A stretch of DNA of 64,000 nt from Calothrix sp. PCC 7507 (GTDB taxonomy: Bacteria; Cyanobacteriota; Cyanobacteriia; Cyanobacteriales; Nostocaceae): the NCBI RefSeq assembly GCF_000316575.1, contig NC_019682.1, positions 3,346,001-3,410,000 on the forward strand, in the 5' to 3' direction. Below the pieces are notes generated by a model. The model ran no database searches, was not told where the DNA came from, and saw only the letters and a program-made list of their open reading frames with translations. This document shows, piece after piece, positions 18,352 through 27,274 of this stretch (positions within the stretch are counted from its first letter, which is position 1; the number at the start of each line of letters is the position of its first letter). A program made the position numbers and the translations under genes.

Positions 18352-18918
18352 GTGACAGCCAACTCAGCTAACACTTCAGCTTCTATTTTTCGTCTGTCTC
18401 CGTTAATTCGGATAACGCTGTTGAGTTTATATGTAGCACTCACAGTACCATTACCTTTTTTAGCCCAGGTGACAGCCGCACCCGTCCCACCAGCGCTATT
18501 GTGGGTGGGGATTAGCATCGGCTTAGTTGCTTTGTATGCAGTGTTAACTGAACGTGTAATTTTAGATGAGCAAGGAATTCAGGTTGCTTATCCTACTTGG
18601 GTTCCGCGCTTTTTTCGTAAAGGTTGGTCTTTATCTTGGGCCCAAATCAAAGAGTTAAAACCGCGCACCACTGGTCAAGGCGGCATAGTTTATTATTTTC
18701 TTAGCCAAGAGGGTAAAGCTTATTTATTGCCTGTACGTGTAGCTAGATTTGGCCAAATGGTTAGGCAAGTACAGGCAAAAACTGGCATAGACACCACAGA
18801 CGTTAGCACTTTAGCCCAGCCTTGGATGTATCTTATTTTATTAGGATTCACTTTGCTACTGCTGTTGATAGATGCTTGGACAATTACCACGGCTTTATCT
18901 ATTGGACAAATAACTTAA
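18352..18918 (+). CDS. Membrane protein with PH-like domain, unknown function
   Basis: A 188-residue protein. Two N-terminal transmembrane helices (LIRITLLSLYVALTVPLPF and ALLWVGISIGLVALYAV) are followed by a soluble segment, RVILDEQGIQVAYPTWVPRF..SLSWAQIKELKPR. This resembles the bacterial PH-like fold of DUF-type membrane proteins. A last hydrophobic helix (YLILLGFTLLLLLIDAW) follows. The start is GTG. The ABC ATPase gene begins 85 bp downstream across a repeat, so the two could be co-transcribed. The function is unknown. Confidence 0.65.
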   Translation: MTANSANTSASIFRLSPLIRITLLSLYVALTVPLPFLAQVTAAPVPPALLWVGISIGLVALYAVLTERVILDEQGIQVAYPTWVPRFFRKGWSLSWAQIKELKPRTTGQGGIVYYFLSQEGKAYLLPVRVARFGQMVRQVQAKTGIDTTDVSTLAQPWMYLILLGFTLLLLLIDAWTITTALSIGQIT

Positions 18919-19003
18919 AGTTGTCAGGAGTCAGGAGTCAAGAGCCTAGGGTTATTTCTCCCTCATCTCCCCAGTCCCCATTCCCCATTCCCCAGTCCCC
19001 AAA

Positions 19004-19810
19004 TTGGATAATGTCATCCCCAAAGCCATACTAAGGCTAGAGCGAGTTAATCTGTTTACGAAGCTAAAAACTCAAAGCGCAAGTAACCAGCAAGGATATC
19101 CCATATTGCAGGATATTAGCTTTGAGGTATGCCCAGGCGATCGCTCCGCCAACGCTTGCGGCGAATGCCTAACTATTGTCGGCCCAGCTGGCGCTGGCAA
19201 AACGGCGTTATTGAGGCTAATTAACCGTCTTGAGGAACCTAGCAGTGGCAAAATCTATCTAGAAAATCAGGAATATCACCAAATTCCTGTTATGCAGCTA
19301 CGCCAGGAAGTGGCACTTGTCTTGCAAGAATCAAGGCTTTTGGGGATGACGGTTGGGCAAGCTTTGGCTTATCCATTGGTTTTGCGTGGTTTATCCAAAC
19401 AGACAATTCAGCAACGAGTGAGTCATTGGATAGAACAACTGCAAATTCCTAGTGAGTGGTTAGGAAGGACGGAAGTACAACTTTCTACTGGAGGACGACA
19501 ATTAGTAGCGATCGCTCGTGCTTTAGTCATCCAGCCTAAAATTTTACTACTAGATGAACCAACTTCTGCCTTAGATATTGGTAGAGCTTCCCATCTTATA
19601 GAAGTTTTAATTCAGTTGGCTGACACTCATCACACCACAATTTTCATGGTCAATCACCAGCTAGAACTAGCACAACAATTTTGCACCCGATTACTGCACC
19701 TACAACAAGGGCGATTGTTGGCAGATCAGAACGCATCTGAGGTAGATTGGGTTAAGTTGCGCGCTAGCTTGATGGACGCAGAAACTCAAGCAGCTGAAGA
19801 ATGGAGTTAG
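19004..19810 (+). CDS. Orphan ABC transporter ATP-binding protein with in-frame repeat insertion
   Basis: A 268-residue ABC ATPase: Walker A GPAGAGKT (about residues 60-67), an atypical signature LSTGGRQ in place of LSGGQ, Walker B ILLLDEPTSALD, and the H-loop in FMVNHQLE. It resembles FetA/YbbL-type ATPases that pair with a small permease, but no permease gene lies nearby. Residues 46-53 (DRSANACG) appear to be an insertion encoded by a 24-bp HIP1-containing repeat at 19139-19162; without it the text reads PGECLTIVG as in relatives. The start is TTG 19004. Confidence 0.85.
   Translation: MDNVIPKAILRLERVNLFTKLKTQSASNQQGYPILQDISFEVCPGDRSANACGECLTIVGPAGAGKTALLRLINRLEEPSSGKIYLENQEYHQIPVMQLRQEVALVLQESRLLGMTVGQALAYPLVLRGLSKQTIQQRVSHWIEQLQIPSEWLGRTEVQLSTGGRQLVAIARALVIQPKILLLDEPTSALDIGRASHLIEVLIQLADTHHTTIFMVNHQLELAQQFCTRLLHLQQGRLLADQNASEVDWVKLRASLMDAETQAAEEWS
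19139..19162. repeat. 24-bp HIP1-associated repeat inserted in the ABC gene
   Basis: The segment begins GATCGCTCCGCCAACGC and completes a HIP1 octamer with the preceding GC. It adds eight residues without breaking the frame. The 12-mer CTCCGCCAACGC is also present inverted near 10764-10785. Confidence 0.65.
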
Positions 19811-19855
19811 TCAATAGTCAACGGTCAACGGTCAACAGTCAACGGTCAACAGTCA
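19810..19855. repeat. Heptamer repeat, GTCAACG/GTCAACA
   Basis: About six tandem heptamers lie in the short gap between the convergent ABC and response-regulator genes. Confidence 0.8.
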
Positions 19856-19863
19856 TCTTTACA

Positions 19864-20634
19864 TTAAGACCGTTGAGTAGTTAACGTTGAACGTTGATTG
19901 CTAAATCTTTCTTTAGCTAATTTTGTTTGTGATTGTGAAAGATTGGTATTCAAAATTTCCATATTAAATCGGTAACCCACATTGCGGATAGTTTGAATCA
20001 AGCTGGGTTGCCTGGGATCAAGTTCAACTTTTTTCCGCAGTGATAAAACATGAGTATCAATGGTGCGTGGGTTATCGATGGCATCAGGCCAAGCCCGGCG
20101 CAGCAATTCCGACCTAGACAAAGGCACTCCTCCTGCTTGTGCCAAAACGTATAACAAACTGAATTCTTGGGGTGTTAAGTCGATAAACTCTCCTTGGAAG
20201 CGGACACGACGCTGTACTAAATCAATTTGCAGAGCGCCATAATCCAGATAAGCTGGTGCAACAGGTGTGCGGTTACGGCGAATTAGTGCTTCTACCCGCG
20301 CTAAGAACTCCTGCATCCCAAAAGGTTTGCTCATGTAATCATCTGCCCCCGCCCTTAAACCAGCGACGACATCAGCCTCATTTGTACGGGCAGATAGCAT
20401 CAGGATTAACGGCTGCTGCTGACGGTGCAACCAACGGCAAAACTCAATGCCATCGCCATCAGGCAAATCCGCATCAAGAACTACTAGTGTTGGTTGGTGG
20501 CTTAAAAATACTTCCCTTGCTTGATAAATGCTGGCGGCTTGATGCACGCGGTATTCCAACTGCTGCAAGTGCCAACCCAGCAACGACCTTAGATGGGGAT
20601 TCCCCTCAACGATTTCAATACAAACCGAACCCAC
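19864..20634 (-). CDS. OmpR/PhoB-type response regulator with atypical receiver (NblR-like)
   Basis: A 256-residue protein. The receiver domain (residues ~1-120) keeps the phospho-acceptor Asp in VVLDADLPDGDG and the KPF lysine. The usual acidic pair after beta 1 is replaced: IEIVEGN instead of VDDD-type. A winged-helix DNA-binding domain follows (LTPQEFSLLYVLAQAGG, TIDTHVLSLRKKVE, IQTIRNVGYRF). Loss of the metal-binding pair is reminiscent of NblR, the cyanobacterial regulator of phycobilisome breakdown that works without phosphorylation. I do not assign the name. The start is GTG 20634. No kinase gene is adjacent. Confidence 0.82.
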   Translation of the reverse strand: MGSVCIEIVEGNPHLRSLLGWHLQQLEYRVHQAASIYQAREVFLSHQPTLVVLDADLPDGDGIEFCRWLHRQQQPLILMLSARTNEADVVAGLRAGADDYMSKPFGMQEFLARVEALIRRNRTPVAPAYLDYGALQIDLVQRRVRFQGEFIDLTPQEFSLLYVLAQAGGVPLSRSELLRRAWPDAIDNPRTIDTHVLSLRKKVELDPRQPSLIQTIRNVGYRFNMEILNTNLSQSQTKLAKERFSNQRSTLTTQRS

Positions 20635-21187
20635 GGTGGCAAGACCCCTTTGCGTCGATGATTTTCAAAGTAACAAGCCCCTGTCTAAGGTTTTGTAGTC
20701 TTTGTTACTCCCATTACTATTAGCTTTACATTTTCTTATAGCAAAAGCGGCAAAAAGTTTAACTCATGCTTCACTCTCAGCCAATTAGTAATATTCTTAA
20801 ATTTTTGTTAGACTTATCAAAACCAGTTCTGCTAAATCGTCCTACTCCTAGAGGAGGATAATGCACCAAAAAACTATCACCAAACAAGCTAATTATTACC
20901 AAATCTCTCTCCCGGCTCTATGGTGAAAGCTAATTGTGTATTGCAGAAGCCGATTTTAACATCCACTAAAATAACCGGGGTGTTGACAGCGGAAACTATA
21001 AAAATAGCTTACCAAATAATCATATTCCATGCTTTCTGGAATAGGATAAGAATATTTTGTAGCTGCTCGGGGGTGTTGCCCTAAGTAAACGATTTGATTT
21101 TGAGTTGATGCTGAGGGGGAGGTGACACTTCACATTTCAGCGTGAATCATTTACAATTCTCATTCCAAAGAGATTAATACAGCAGTT
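20635..21187. other. Divergent intergenic region with a possible 21-codon ORF and a hairpin
   Basis: The space upstream of both the response regulator and the DUF6761-like gene contains a small ORF at 20861 with a strong ribosome-binding site and a perfect hairpin, TATTCCA-N7-TGGAATA (21025-21045). No other gene is seen. Confidence 0.4.
20861..20926 (+). CDS. Candidate 21-aa small protein or leader peptide
   Basis: The only reason to list this ORF is its unusually strong ribosome-binding site: AGAGGAGG four bases before ATG 20861. It encodes MHQKTITKQANYYQISLPAL plus one tryptophan and stops at 20926. It could be a regulatory leader or a chance ORF. No terminator or anti-terminator pair is clear downstream. 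Confidence 0.25.
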   Translation: MHQKTITKQANYYQISLPALW

Positions 21188-21442
21188 ATGCTCCAAGACA
21201 CACAAACCATTCGCTATTACCAAAGAATTACCGACGCCTTCGTCGAGCTATGGAATCGCGGTTATCGTACGGATGATATGCGGATGTATTTGGATGGATA
21301 TCTAGCCGCGCTGCGACAAGGAAACGCCATTGAGCCTTTCCTGATTCATCGTCTAGAGGAAGAAGCCAGCCGTTATTTGTACGATGGCTCAAATTTTGCA
21401 ATGACTCAAACGCAGCCAGAACCACAACACGATTACTACTAA
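21188..21442 (+). CDS. Small conserved cyanobacterial protein (DUF6761-like)
   Basis: An 84-residue soluble, mostly helical protein (IRYYQRITDAFVELWNRGYR, MYLDGYLAALRQGNAIEPFL), highly typical of cyanobacteria, with a variable Gln/Pro-rich tail. The function is unknown. A strong terminator lies 120 bp downstream, so it is a single-gene unit. Confidence 0.75.
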   Translation: MLQDTQTIRYYQRITDAFVELWNRGYRTDDMRMYLDGYLAALRQGNAIEPFLIHRLEEEASRYLYDGSNFAMTQTQPEPQHDYY

Positions 21443-21562
21443 TGCCCTTACCTGACAATTAGCAGCGATCGCTTATCAACGCTGATGATCATAGCATATT
21501 ATGTGCATTGATCAAGAGATTTAATGGTGTGAAATTTTGGAGATTTTTTTGCTCATCAGCAT

Positions 21563-21612
21563 CCCCTCGCCGCCGTTTTGTATTTCTCATGCGGCTGAGG
21601 GGATTTTTAATT
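21563..21612 (+). terminator. Rho-independent terminator
   Basis: CCCCTCGCCGC pairs with GCGGCTGAGGGG across a ~20-nt loop, followed by ATTTTTAATT. It serves the 84-aa gene upstream. Confidence 0.75.
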
Positions 21613-21710
21613 AAATTGCTTGGTATGGGTAGGTAGAAGCCAGGAGTTAGGAGTCAGGAGTTAGGGGTCAACAGTTTTCTCCCACATCTAAAGGTATCAA
21701 GTTTTTTCAT

Positions 21711-21747
21711 AAAAAACCCTGGAAATGGAGTTACATTTTCCAGGGTG
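21711..21747 (-). terminator. Rho-independent terminator of grxD
   Basis: On the minus strand, ACCCTGGAAAATG pairs with CATTTCCAGGGT and is followed by TTTTTT. It lies 59 bp after the grxD stop. Confidence 0.85.
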
Positions 21748-21805
21748 GTAATAGACAGAGTACAGAGTGAGGAGTTGGTAGCAACCTCCTTGTGTCAAAA
21801 CGATG

Positions 21806-22129
21806 TTATGAAGCTAGTGCTACTTCTACCAATTCCTGCAATTCACCTTTTTGGTACATTTCGATCAGAATATCTGAACCACCGAGGAATTCACCATTGA
21901 CATACACCTGGGGAATTGTCGGCCAGTTGGAATATTCTTTAATTCCCTGACGGATTTCGTTGTCTGACAGCACGTCAATGGTTTCAAAGGGAACTCCCAA
22001 TGTATTGAGTATTTGCACCACGTTGTTAGAGAAACCACACTGGGGCATCAACTTGTTTCCCTTCATGAAAACCAAAATTTTGTTCTCTTGTAACAAGGTG
22101 TCAATTTTCTCTTTAAGTTCTGGTGTCAT
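21806..22129 (-). CDS. grxD: Monothiol glutaredoxin (CGFS type)
   Basis: A 107-residue single-domain CGFS glutaredoxin. The active/cluster motif PQCGFSNN has C31. The glutathione-binding TVP-type segment is [19 protein letters not shown]. These proteins bind a labile [2Fe-2S] cluster with glutathione and work with BolA in iron-sulfur trafficking and iron sensing. The bolA gene lies 94 bp upstream on the same strand, which supports an operon and a GrxD-BolA complex. A clear terminator follows. Confidence 0.95.
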   Translation of the reverse strand: MTPELKEKIDTLLQENKILVFMKGNKLMPQCGFSNNVVQILNTLGVPFETIDVLSDNEIRQGIKEYSNWPTIPQVYVNGEFLGGSDILIEMYQKGELQELVEVALAS

Positions 22130-22223
22130 GGTTTTTTTGTTCCCTAATTTTGCTTTATAGTCGAGGGTTGAGGGTCAAGAGTCAAAAGTCAGGATTTTAG
22201 CTATGGACTTTGGGCTATTGACT

Positions 22224-22481
22224 TTACAAAGCTACTGTTGTCTGCCAAGCTTCAGGAGTATATGTTTTTACTGCCAACGCATGGATTGCTTCGGTTGACA
22301 TAGCTTGTTGCAACGCGCCATATACCAGCTGGTGTTGTTGTACTAGTCTCTTATCGGCAAACTGCGATGAAACTACTGTCACCTGATAGTGGTCACCACC
22401 ACCTGTCAAGTCCTGTACCTGAACCTGGGCATCTGGCAGTTCCGCTTTGATCATTGCCTCGACTTGTTGCGGACTAATCAT
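22224..22481 (-). CDS. bolA: BolA family protein
   Basis: An 85-residue BolA/IbaG-like protein: an N-terminal helix ([20 protein letters not shown]), the [12 protein letters not shown] beta strand, a conserved Lys/Arg-Leu-Val-xx-H loop ([14 protein letters not shown]) and the C-terminal helix ([14 protein letters not shown]). The conserved His is the [2Fe-2S] ligand shared with monothiol glutaredoxin. It sits directly upstream of grxD. Confidence 0.92.
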   Translation of the reverse strand: MISPQQVEAMIKAELPDAQVQVQDLTGGGDHYQVTVVSSQFADKRLVQQHQLVYGALQQAMSTEAIHALAVKTYTPEAWQTTVAL

Positions 22482-22725
22482 CGCAATTCCTGAAAAAACT
22501 TCTTTTCTATTATTAACAGATTAGAGATATGAAGGAGCTGCTTTTGTCAACTAAAAGTTTTGACAAAGTGGGAGTGAGGAGTGGAGGAGGAGGAGAGAAG
22601 AGTAGTTTAGGGACTTCCAACTAAAAAAATATCCTATCGCTTTCTTGGCAGGGGGGCAGGGGGAGAAGGAAAAATATTATTTGAGTAAATTGGATAATTT
22701 ATTTTCTGGAAGTCCTTTAACTGGA

Positions 22726-23337
22726 TTATTTTTTTGATGAGGGAGATGAGTCACTACCAGCTTGTCGGGGATAGGGGGCATCAACGAAGCCCAATTCAAA
22801 CAGTTGTTGATAGGCTTTTTTGCCCAAATCCCGAGTTGGGTTTTGGCTTTTAATAATTTGCACCAGTAGCGGTACGGCTAGTTCTGGCTGATTTTGCGCC
22901 CGATGTACTAGTGCTAGGCGATAGGTGCTTTCGTCTCGCAGTTGAGCGGTGTCTAGCGCTCTTTTACGCTGGGAATCAGAAACTCTGTTGTCAATTCCAG
23001 AAAAGCTAGAGTTGAGATCCTGATAAAAATTAGATAGCTGGTTAAAAACCTGACGTGCTTCTTGGAGTTTCTTGGCAGCCACGTCATATTTTTGGGCTGA
23101 GACAGCAGTTTCTGCTTCCTTGAGGAGACGATTGCCGCTGTCAATGCTCAATAGGCTGTTAGTTTGGGTTATTGGACGGAGGGTATTCGGATCGTTGGGG
23201 TCAAGGGGTTGTTGTGGTAGGTTAGGACTGCTGGATGGCTTTTGTGCTTGAGCTGGAATAGGTGATAGCAGACTAAGGGCTGCTATAAGCGATAAGGAAG
23301 TGAAGCGAATCCTGGGAACAGCTGCTGCTAAGTTCAT
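22726..23337 (-). CDS. Exported protein of unknown function
   Basis: A 203-residue protein with an N-terminal signal peptide (FTSLSLIAALSLLSPIPAQAQ, cleavage probably after AQA). A Ser/Pro linker precedes a helical, TPR-like region (LLKEAETAVSAQKYDVAAKK, TYRLALVHRAQNQPELAVPL). The tail is Ser/Lys-rich. It is probably periplasmic or thylakoid-lumenal. No function is recognised. The bolA-grxD pair lies downstream on the same strand but 240 bp away. Confidence 0.7.
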   Translation of the reverse strand: MNLAAAVPRIRFTSLSLIAALSLLSPIPAQAQKPSSSPNLPQQPLDPNDPNTLRPITQTNSLLSIDSGNRLLKEAETAVSAQKYDVAAKKLQEARQVFNQLSNFYQDLNSSFSGIDNRVSDSQRKRALDTAQLRDESTYRLALVHRAQNQPELAVPLLVQIIKSQNPTRDLGKKAYQQLFELGFVDAPYPRQAGSDSSPSSKK

Positions 23338-23370
23338 GGGGTCAATTCGTGCGACAAATATATAAATTAA

Positions 23371-23403
23371 CAGTTATCAGTTATCAGTTATCAGTTATCA
23401 GTT
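23371..23403. repeat. Heptamer repeat, AGTTATC
   Basis: About four tandem AGTTATC units lie in the divergent gap 23338-23636. A second weaker run (TTCACTGTTTACTG type) lies near 23469. Confidence 0.8.
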
Positions 23404-23636
23404 TCATTGCTTGGGTAACGTCAGGCGTTGGTGCGCCATAAAACCACACCATACTCCCTTGCCTAGTGTTCACTGTTTACTGTTCACTGTTCACTGATTT
23501 AATGGAAACTTCGGGTATCTTAACTCTGTTTTTGTTTTTGACAAAGCAGAGTTACATACTAAGTTGCTATAAATTGAGACTGAAAATCAGTTTAATTGAG
23601 TTCCCATAGCCCTATATAGTAATTAAAAGTTTCCCT

Positions 23637-25739
23637 ATGAGCGATCGCATTAATTCCTCTGATTTTGCCAATACGGGTATGCTAGTTAGTAGTCTAGGAT
23701 TAATCTTACAACGCGGTGGTGAAGAATTAAGTTTAGAAAAAGCTGGCGATCGCTTCACGGTTCGTCTGGCCAGCAAATTAACACCACAAAAATTATCCCA
23801 GTTGAGTTGGGGTGTTTGGCAGCGGAGTATTCCCCCAGCACAAATTGAACTGTTTCAGGTTGCACCAAAGCAGTTAGAGGCGGCGATGTCTCAAGCCCGT
23901 GCTGCGGAAAATGTGGCTTTTGCTAGTCATGTTTACACAATCACGGGTAATCCGGGGACGTTTGTTTATCTGAATGAGCAAATTACCATTCAGTTTGCTT
24001 CTGGGGTTGAGGCTGCCCAGATTAACGCTATTACAGCCACATTCAACTTGATGCAAGACAAACCTGTCCTGGGAGTGCCTAATACTTTCGTGTTTCTTGT
24101 CAGCAAACAAGCAACTGCAAATCCCATCAAAATTGCTAATCAGTTGCAAGGACTCAAGGAAGTTTTAGCTGCTGAACCTAACATTTTTGTGCAACCTGAG
24201 CCACACTACAAACCTCGTGACACACTTTATTCCCAGCAATGGTATCTCAACCACAATGGTGGTAATCAGTTGGCTGTGGGTTCTCATATCTCTGTGGAAA
24301 AAGCTTGGGATATTACTCGCGGTGTGCGTTCTGTAGTTGTGGCGGTGGTGGATGATTCTTTTGATTTAAACCACCCAGATTTTCAAGGGAGTGGAAAGAT
24401 TGTAGCTCCCAGAGATTTTAAGGACAATGACTTTTTACCTTTACCTGGGGATGAGGAAGCGAGTCACGGTACGGCTTGTGCTGGGTTAGCAGTGGCGGAA
24501 GAAAATGGTGCGGGAATTGTGGGGGTTGCTCCTGGTTGTGCGTTCATGCCGATTCGGACAACTGGGTTTTTAGATGATAAATCGATTGAAGATATATTCA
24601 ACTGGGCTATAGAGAAGGGTGCTAGTGTGATTTCTTGCAGTTGGGGCGCATCTGCAGTTTACTTTCCGCTATCTTTGCGTCAACGTGCTGCCATAGCCCG
24701 CGCTGCTACCCAAGGGCGCAAGGGTAAAGGTTGTGTGATTCTGTTTGCGGCGGGTAATGCTAATCGCCCAATTGACGGTTCTGTAAATGAGCGCAATTGG
24801 CCGAAAAATATTTTATCAGGTAATACAGTGTGGTTAAGTGGTTTTCCTGTACATACAGATGTAATTGCTGTGGCTGCTTCTACTAGTTTGAATAAGAAAG
24901 CTGCGTATAGTAATTGGGGGACTAATATTGCGGTATGTGCCCCTAGTAACAATGCCCCACCAGGTATGTGGTTTGAAGAGGCTGGTTTTATGGAAACACA
25001 ACCGGCGATCGCTAGTTCTCTAACTGGATTGGGAATTTTCACTACCGATCAAATTGGCGCCGCTGGTTATGAACCAGGTAACTTTACCGACAATTTTGGC
25101 GGTACTTCTAGTGCGACTCCTGTAGTTGCAGGTGTGGCGGCGCTGGTTTTATCAGCCAATCCTGATTTAACTGCGGGGCAAGTCAAACGGATTTTACAAG
25201 AAACTGCCGATAAGATTGTAGATGCTAATCCTGACCCTCAACTCGGTTTGCGTGCCGGGACTTATGATGTTAACGGTCATTCTCAATGGTTTGGTTATGG
25301 CAAGATAAATGCCGCGAAAGCTGTGCAAGCAGCATCACAACTACGTGCAGTTGCATCAAGTGGCACAAAGCAGATCGGGGGCAGGAATGATAGCCAGATG
25401 GCGATTCCAGACAATAATAGACAAGGGATAAAAAGTGCGATCGCTATTTCTGAGCCGAATACAGTTCAAAATATTCAAGTAACAGTTAATATCACCCATG
25501 ATTTTCTTGGTGATTTAGAAATTTATTTAATTGCGCCTAATAATCAACAAGTGTTGTTGCAAAATCGTACCCTAGGTCGCCGCACCGATTTACAAACAAC
25601 CTACACAATGCGATCGCACCCAGCCCTGAGACAGCTACTATCTTTATCGGCTAAAGGAAAATGGCAGTTATGGATCACCGACTATGCACCACAAGATGTC
25701 GGGAGATTAAATAGCTGGGAATTAAATTTAGAAACATAG
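23637..25739 (+). CDS. Subtilisin-type (S8) serine protease with C-terminal P-domain
   Basis: A 700-residue protease. A cyanobacterial N-terminal pro-like region (~1-195) is followed by the S8 catalytic domain: Asp in VVAVVDD (D239), His in ASHGTA (H277) and Ser in GGTSSATP (S491). A proprotein-convertase P-domain occupies about residues 600-700 (NITHDFLGDLEIYLIAPNNQ). No signal peptide is visible. The architecture and N-terminus resemble the calcium-dependent protease PrcA of Anabaena, which cleaves after basic residues; that identity is likely but not proven here. It is a single gene flanked by heptamer repeats. Confidence 0.9.
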   Translation: MSDRINSSDFANTGMLVSSLGLILQRGGEELSLEKAGDRFTVRLASKLTPQKLSQLSWGVWQRSIPPAQIELFQVAPKQLEAAMSQARAAENVAFASHVYTITGNPGTFVYLNEQITIQFASGVEAAQINAITATFNLMQDKPVLGVPNTFVFLVSKQATANPIKIANQLQGLKEVLAAEPNIFVQPEPHYKPRDTLYSQQWYLNHNGGNQLAVGSHISVEKAWDITRGVRSVVVAVVDDSFDLNHPDFQGSGKIVAPRDFKDNDFLPLPGDEEASHGTACAGLAVAEENGAGIVGVAPGCAFMPIRTTGFLDDKSIEDIFNWAIEKGASVISCSWGASAVYFPLSLRQRAAIARAATQGRKGKGCVILFAAGNANRPIDGSVNERNWPKNILSGNTVWLSGFPVHTDVIAVAASTSLNKKAAYSNWGTNIAVCAPSNNAPPGMWFEEAGFMETQPAIASSLTGLGIFTTDQIGAAGYEPGNFTDNFGGTSSATPVVAGVAALVLSANPDLTAGQVKRILQETADKIVDANPDPQLGLRAGTYDVNGHSQWFGYGKINAAKAVQAASQLRAVASSGTKQIGGRNDSQMAIPDNNRQGIKSAIAISEPNTVQNIQVTVNITHDFLGDLEIYLIAPNNQQVLLQNRTLGRRTDLQTTYTMRSHPALRQLLSLSAKGKWQLWITDYAPQDVGRLNSWELNLET

Positions 25740-25747
25740 TCTTTAGA

Positions 25748-25795
25748 GGGACTGGGGACTGGGGACTGGGGACTGGGGACTGGGGACTGGGGATT
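25748..25795. repeat. Heptamer repeat, GGGGACT
   Basis: About seven tandem units follow directly after the protease stop codon. It is the same unit as the larger array at 27275. Confidence 0.85.
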
Positions 25796-25810
25796 GGGAG
25801 ATAATAACGT

Positions 25811-25894
25811 TGACAAATGACCAATGACAAATGACCAATGACCAATGACCAATGACAAATGACAAATGACAAATGACAAATGACAAATGACCAA
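25811..25894. repeat. Heptamer repeat, TGACAAA/TGACCAA
   Basis: Twelve perfectly phased heptamers end two bases before the stop codon of the acyltransferase gene. Confidence 0.88.
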
Positions 25895-25895
25895 A

Positions 25896-26666
25896 TCAAG
25901 AATTAGGAATTTCTGCAAATGCATGAGTAGTGATTTCTGATTCTTGGTGGTTTAATTGTTGCAACACCTTGGCTAAGTCAGCAGTCAGGTGTTGAGCATT
26001 TTGTTTTATACAACCGTTAGTATAATCGGCGACTTTTATAGACGGAGCAATGTGAATAGTCACGTCTGTACCCCAATGGGGATAACGTTGGCTGTAATTG
26101 ATGCTGATGGGTATTACTTTAACTCCCAGTCCGGGTTGACTAAATTCAGCACTCAACGCCAAACGTCCAATTCCGGGCTTTAATGGGTGAACTTCACCAT
26201 CACGATAAATATCGCCTTCGGGAAAAATCACCAAAGTTTTCCTTTGTAGCAGTAAATCAACTCCGTGTCGCAGAGTTCTAATGGATGGGTGTTTAGGATC
26301 TACAGGAAATCCCCCTAAGCGGCGCACAAACCAGCCTTGTAGTCCTTGACATTCAGTAATAGTCACCATGAAACGCAAGTCTTTTGCTGTCATACAACCC
26401 ATAGCCGCATAGGGTACAAGTAGAGCATCCCAACGCGCTCGGTGGGTGGGAGCGAGAATCACAGGGCCAGATTCGGGAATATGTTCTTGCCCAACGATGT
26501 TAATGCGACGGAAGAAAAATGGTAGAAGAAAGTGGCGTCCTAATAGATACGCCAGAGGACTTAACCAAGGCGAAACCCAAGAGGTAGTATGAGCCACCTG
26601 AGCTTTTGCTGGGGTATTCGCTGGTATTCGCTGGCGGGTAGGGTCTGCAGAGTAAAATTCCATCAT
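25896..26666 (-). CDS. 1-acyl-glycerol-3-phosphate acyltransferase family (PlsC-like)
   Basis: A 256-residue membrane-associated acyltransferase. The catalytic HX4D motif is HRARWD (H75, D80). The acceptor-binding FPEGDIYRDG motif follows, then PLKPGIGRLAL and VIPISINY. It would add an acyl chain to lysophosphatidate in phospholipid or glycolipid synthesis. Cyanobacteria have several paralogues and I cannot say which step this one serves. Two ATGs are adjacent at the start. The gene ends inside heptamer repeats, and tadA lies 111 bp upstream on the same strand. Confidence 0.85.
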   Translation of the reverse strand: MMEFYSADPTRQRIPANTPAKAQVAHTTSWVSPWLSPLAYLLGRHFLLPFFFRRINIVGQEHIPESGPVILAPTHRARWDALLVPYAAMGCMTAKDLRFMVTITECQGLQGWFVRRLGGFPVDPKHPSIRTLRHGVDLLLQRKTLVIFPEGDIYRDGEVHPLKPGIGRLALSAEFSQPGLGVKVIPISINYSQRYPHWGTDVTIHIAPSIKVADYTNGCIKQNAQHLTADLAKVLQQLNHQESEITTHAFAEIPNS

Positions 26667-26777
26667 GACGGTGGCGGCTGATTGTTCGGTAAAATATCAC
26701 GAAACCTTGATTAGTTACACCGTAGATTTTCTTCCGTGACTTGTGTCTTGCCCATTGGACAGTTTTACCTCTGTCTG

Positions 26778-27260
26778 CTAATTTGGCTTTCGTCGGGTAG
26801 CAAACCAAGCTTGCAACTGCTGACGACAAACTGACTCTAAAACGCCTCCAATGACGTTCAGTCGGTGATTAGAGGCAGCACCATCGGGGATATTGTCAAC
26901 AGTACGAATTGCGCCAGTTTTTGTATCGTCCACTCCGTATACCAGCAATCCTATACGGGCATGAACGATCGCACCTGCACACATCGGGCAAGGTTCTAAT
27001 GTTACATAAAGAGTACATTGATGCAGACGCCAACTCTGTAACATTTGAGCAGCTGCCCTGATAGCGCAAATTTCCGCATGAGCCGTAGGGTCGTTGTCGC
27101 GTTCTTTCCTATTTTCGCCCTCCCCAAGCAAATTACCCGATGCATCGACAATCACAGCCCCAACAGGGACTTCACCAGCATCACCAGCCGCTTGCGCTAT
27201 TTCTAAGGCTCGACTCATCCATTTTTGGTGTATGAGATATTCTTCGTATTCGAGTGACAT
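26778..27260 (-). CDS. tadA: tRNA-specific adenosine deaminase
   Basis: TadA converts A34 of tRNA-Arg(ACG) to inosine. From ATG 27260 the protein has 160 residues with the zinc/catalytic motif HAEICA (H61, E63) and PCPMC (C91, C94). The [15 protein letters not shown] segment is also typical. The reading frame stays open upstream through a 24-unit heptamer array and could add an 86-residue Ser-Pro-rich extension. No relative has one, so ATG 27260 is preferred even though it lacks a Shine-Dalgarno sequence. Confidence 0.92.
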   Translation of the reverse strand: MSLEYEEYLIHQKWMSRALEIAQAAGDAGEVPVGAVIVDASGNLLGEGENRKERDNDPTAHAEICAIRAAAQMLQSWRLHQCTLYVTLEPCPMCAGAIVHARIGLLVYGVDDTKTGAIRTVDNIPDGAASNHRLNVIGGVLESVCRQQLQAWFATRRKPN

Positions 27261-27274
27261 AGGGACTGAGGATT

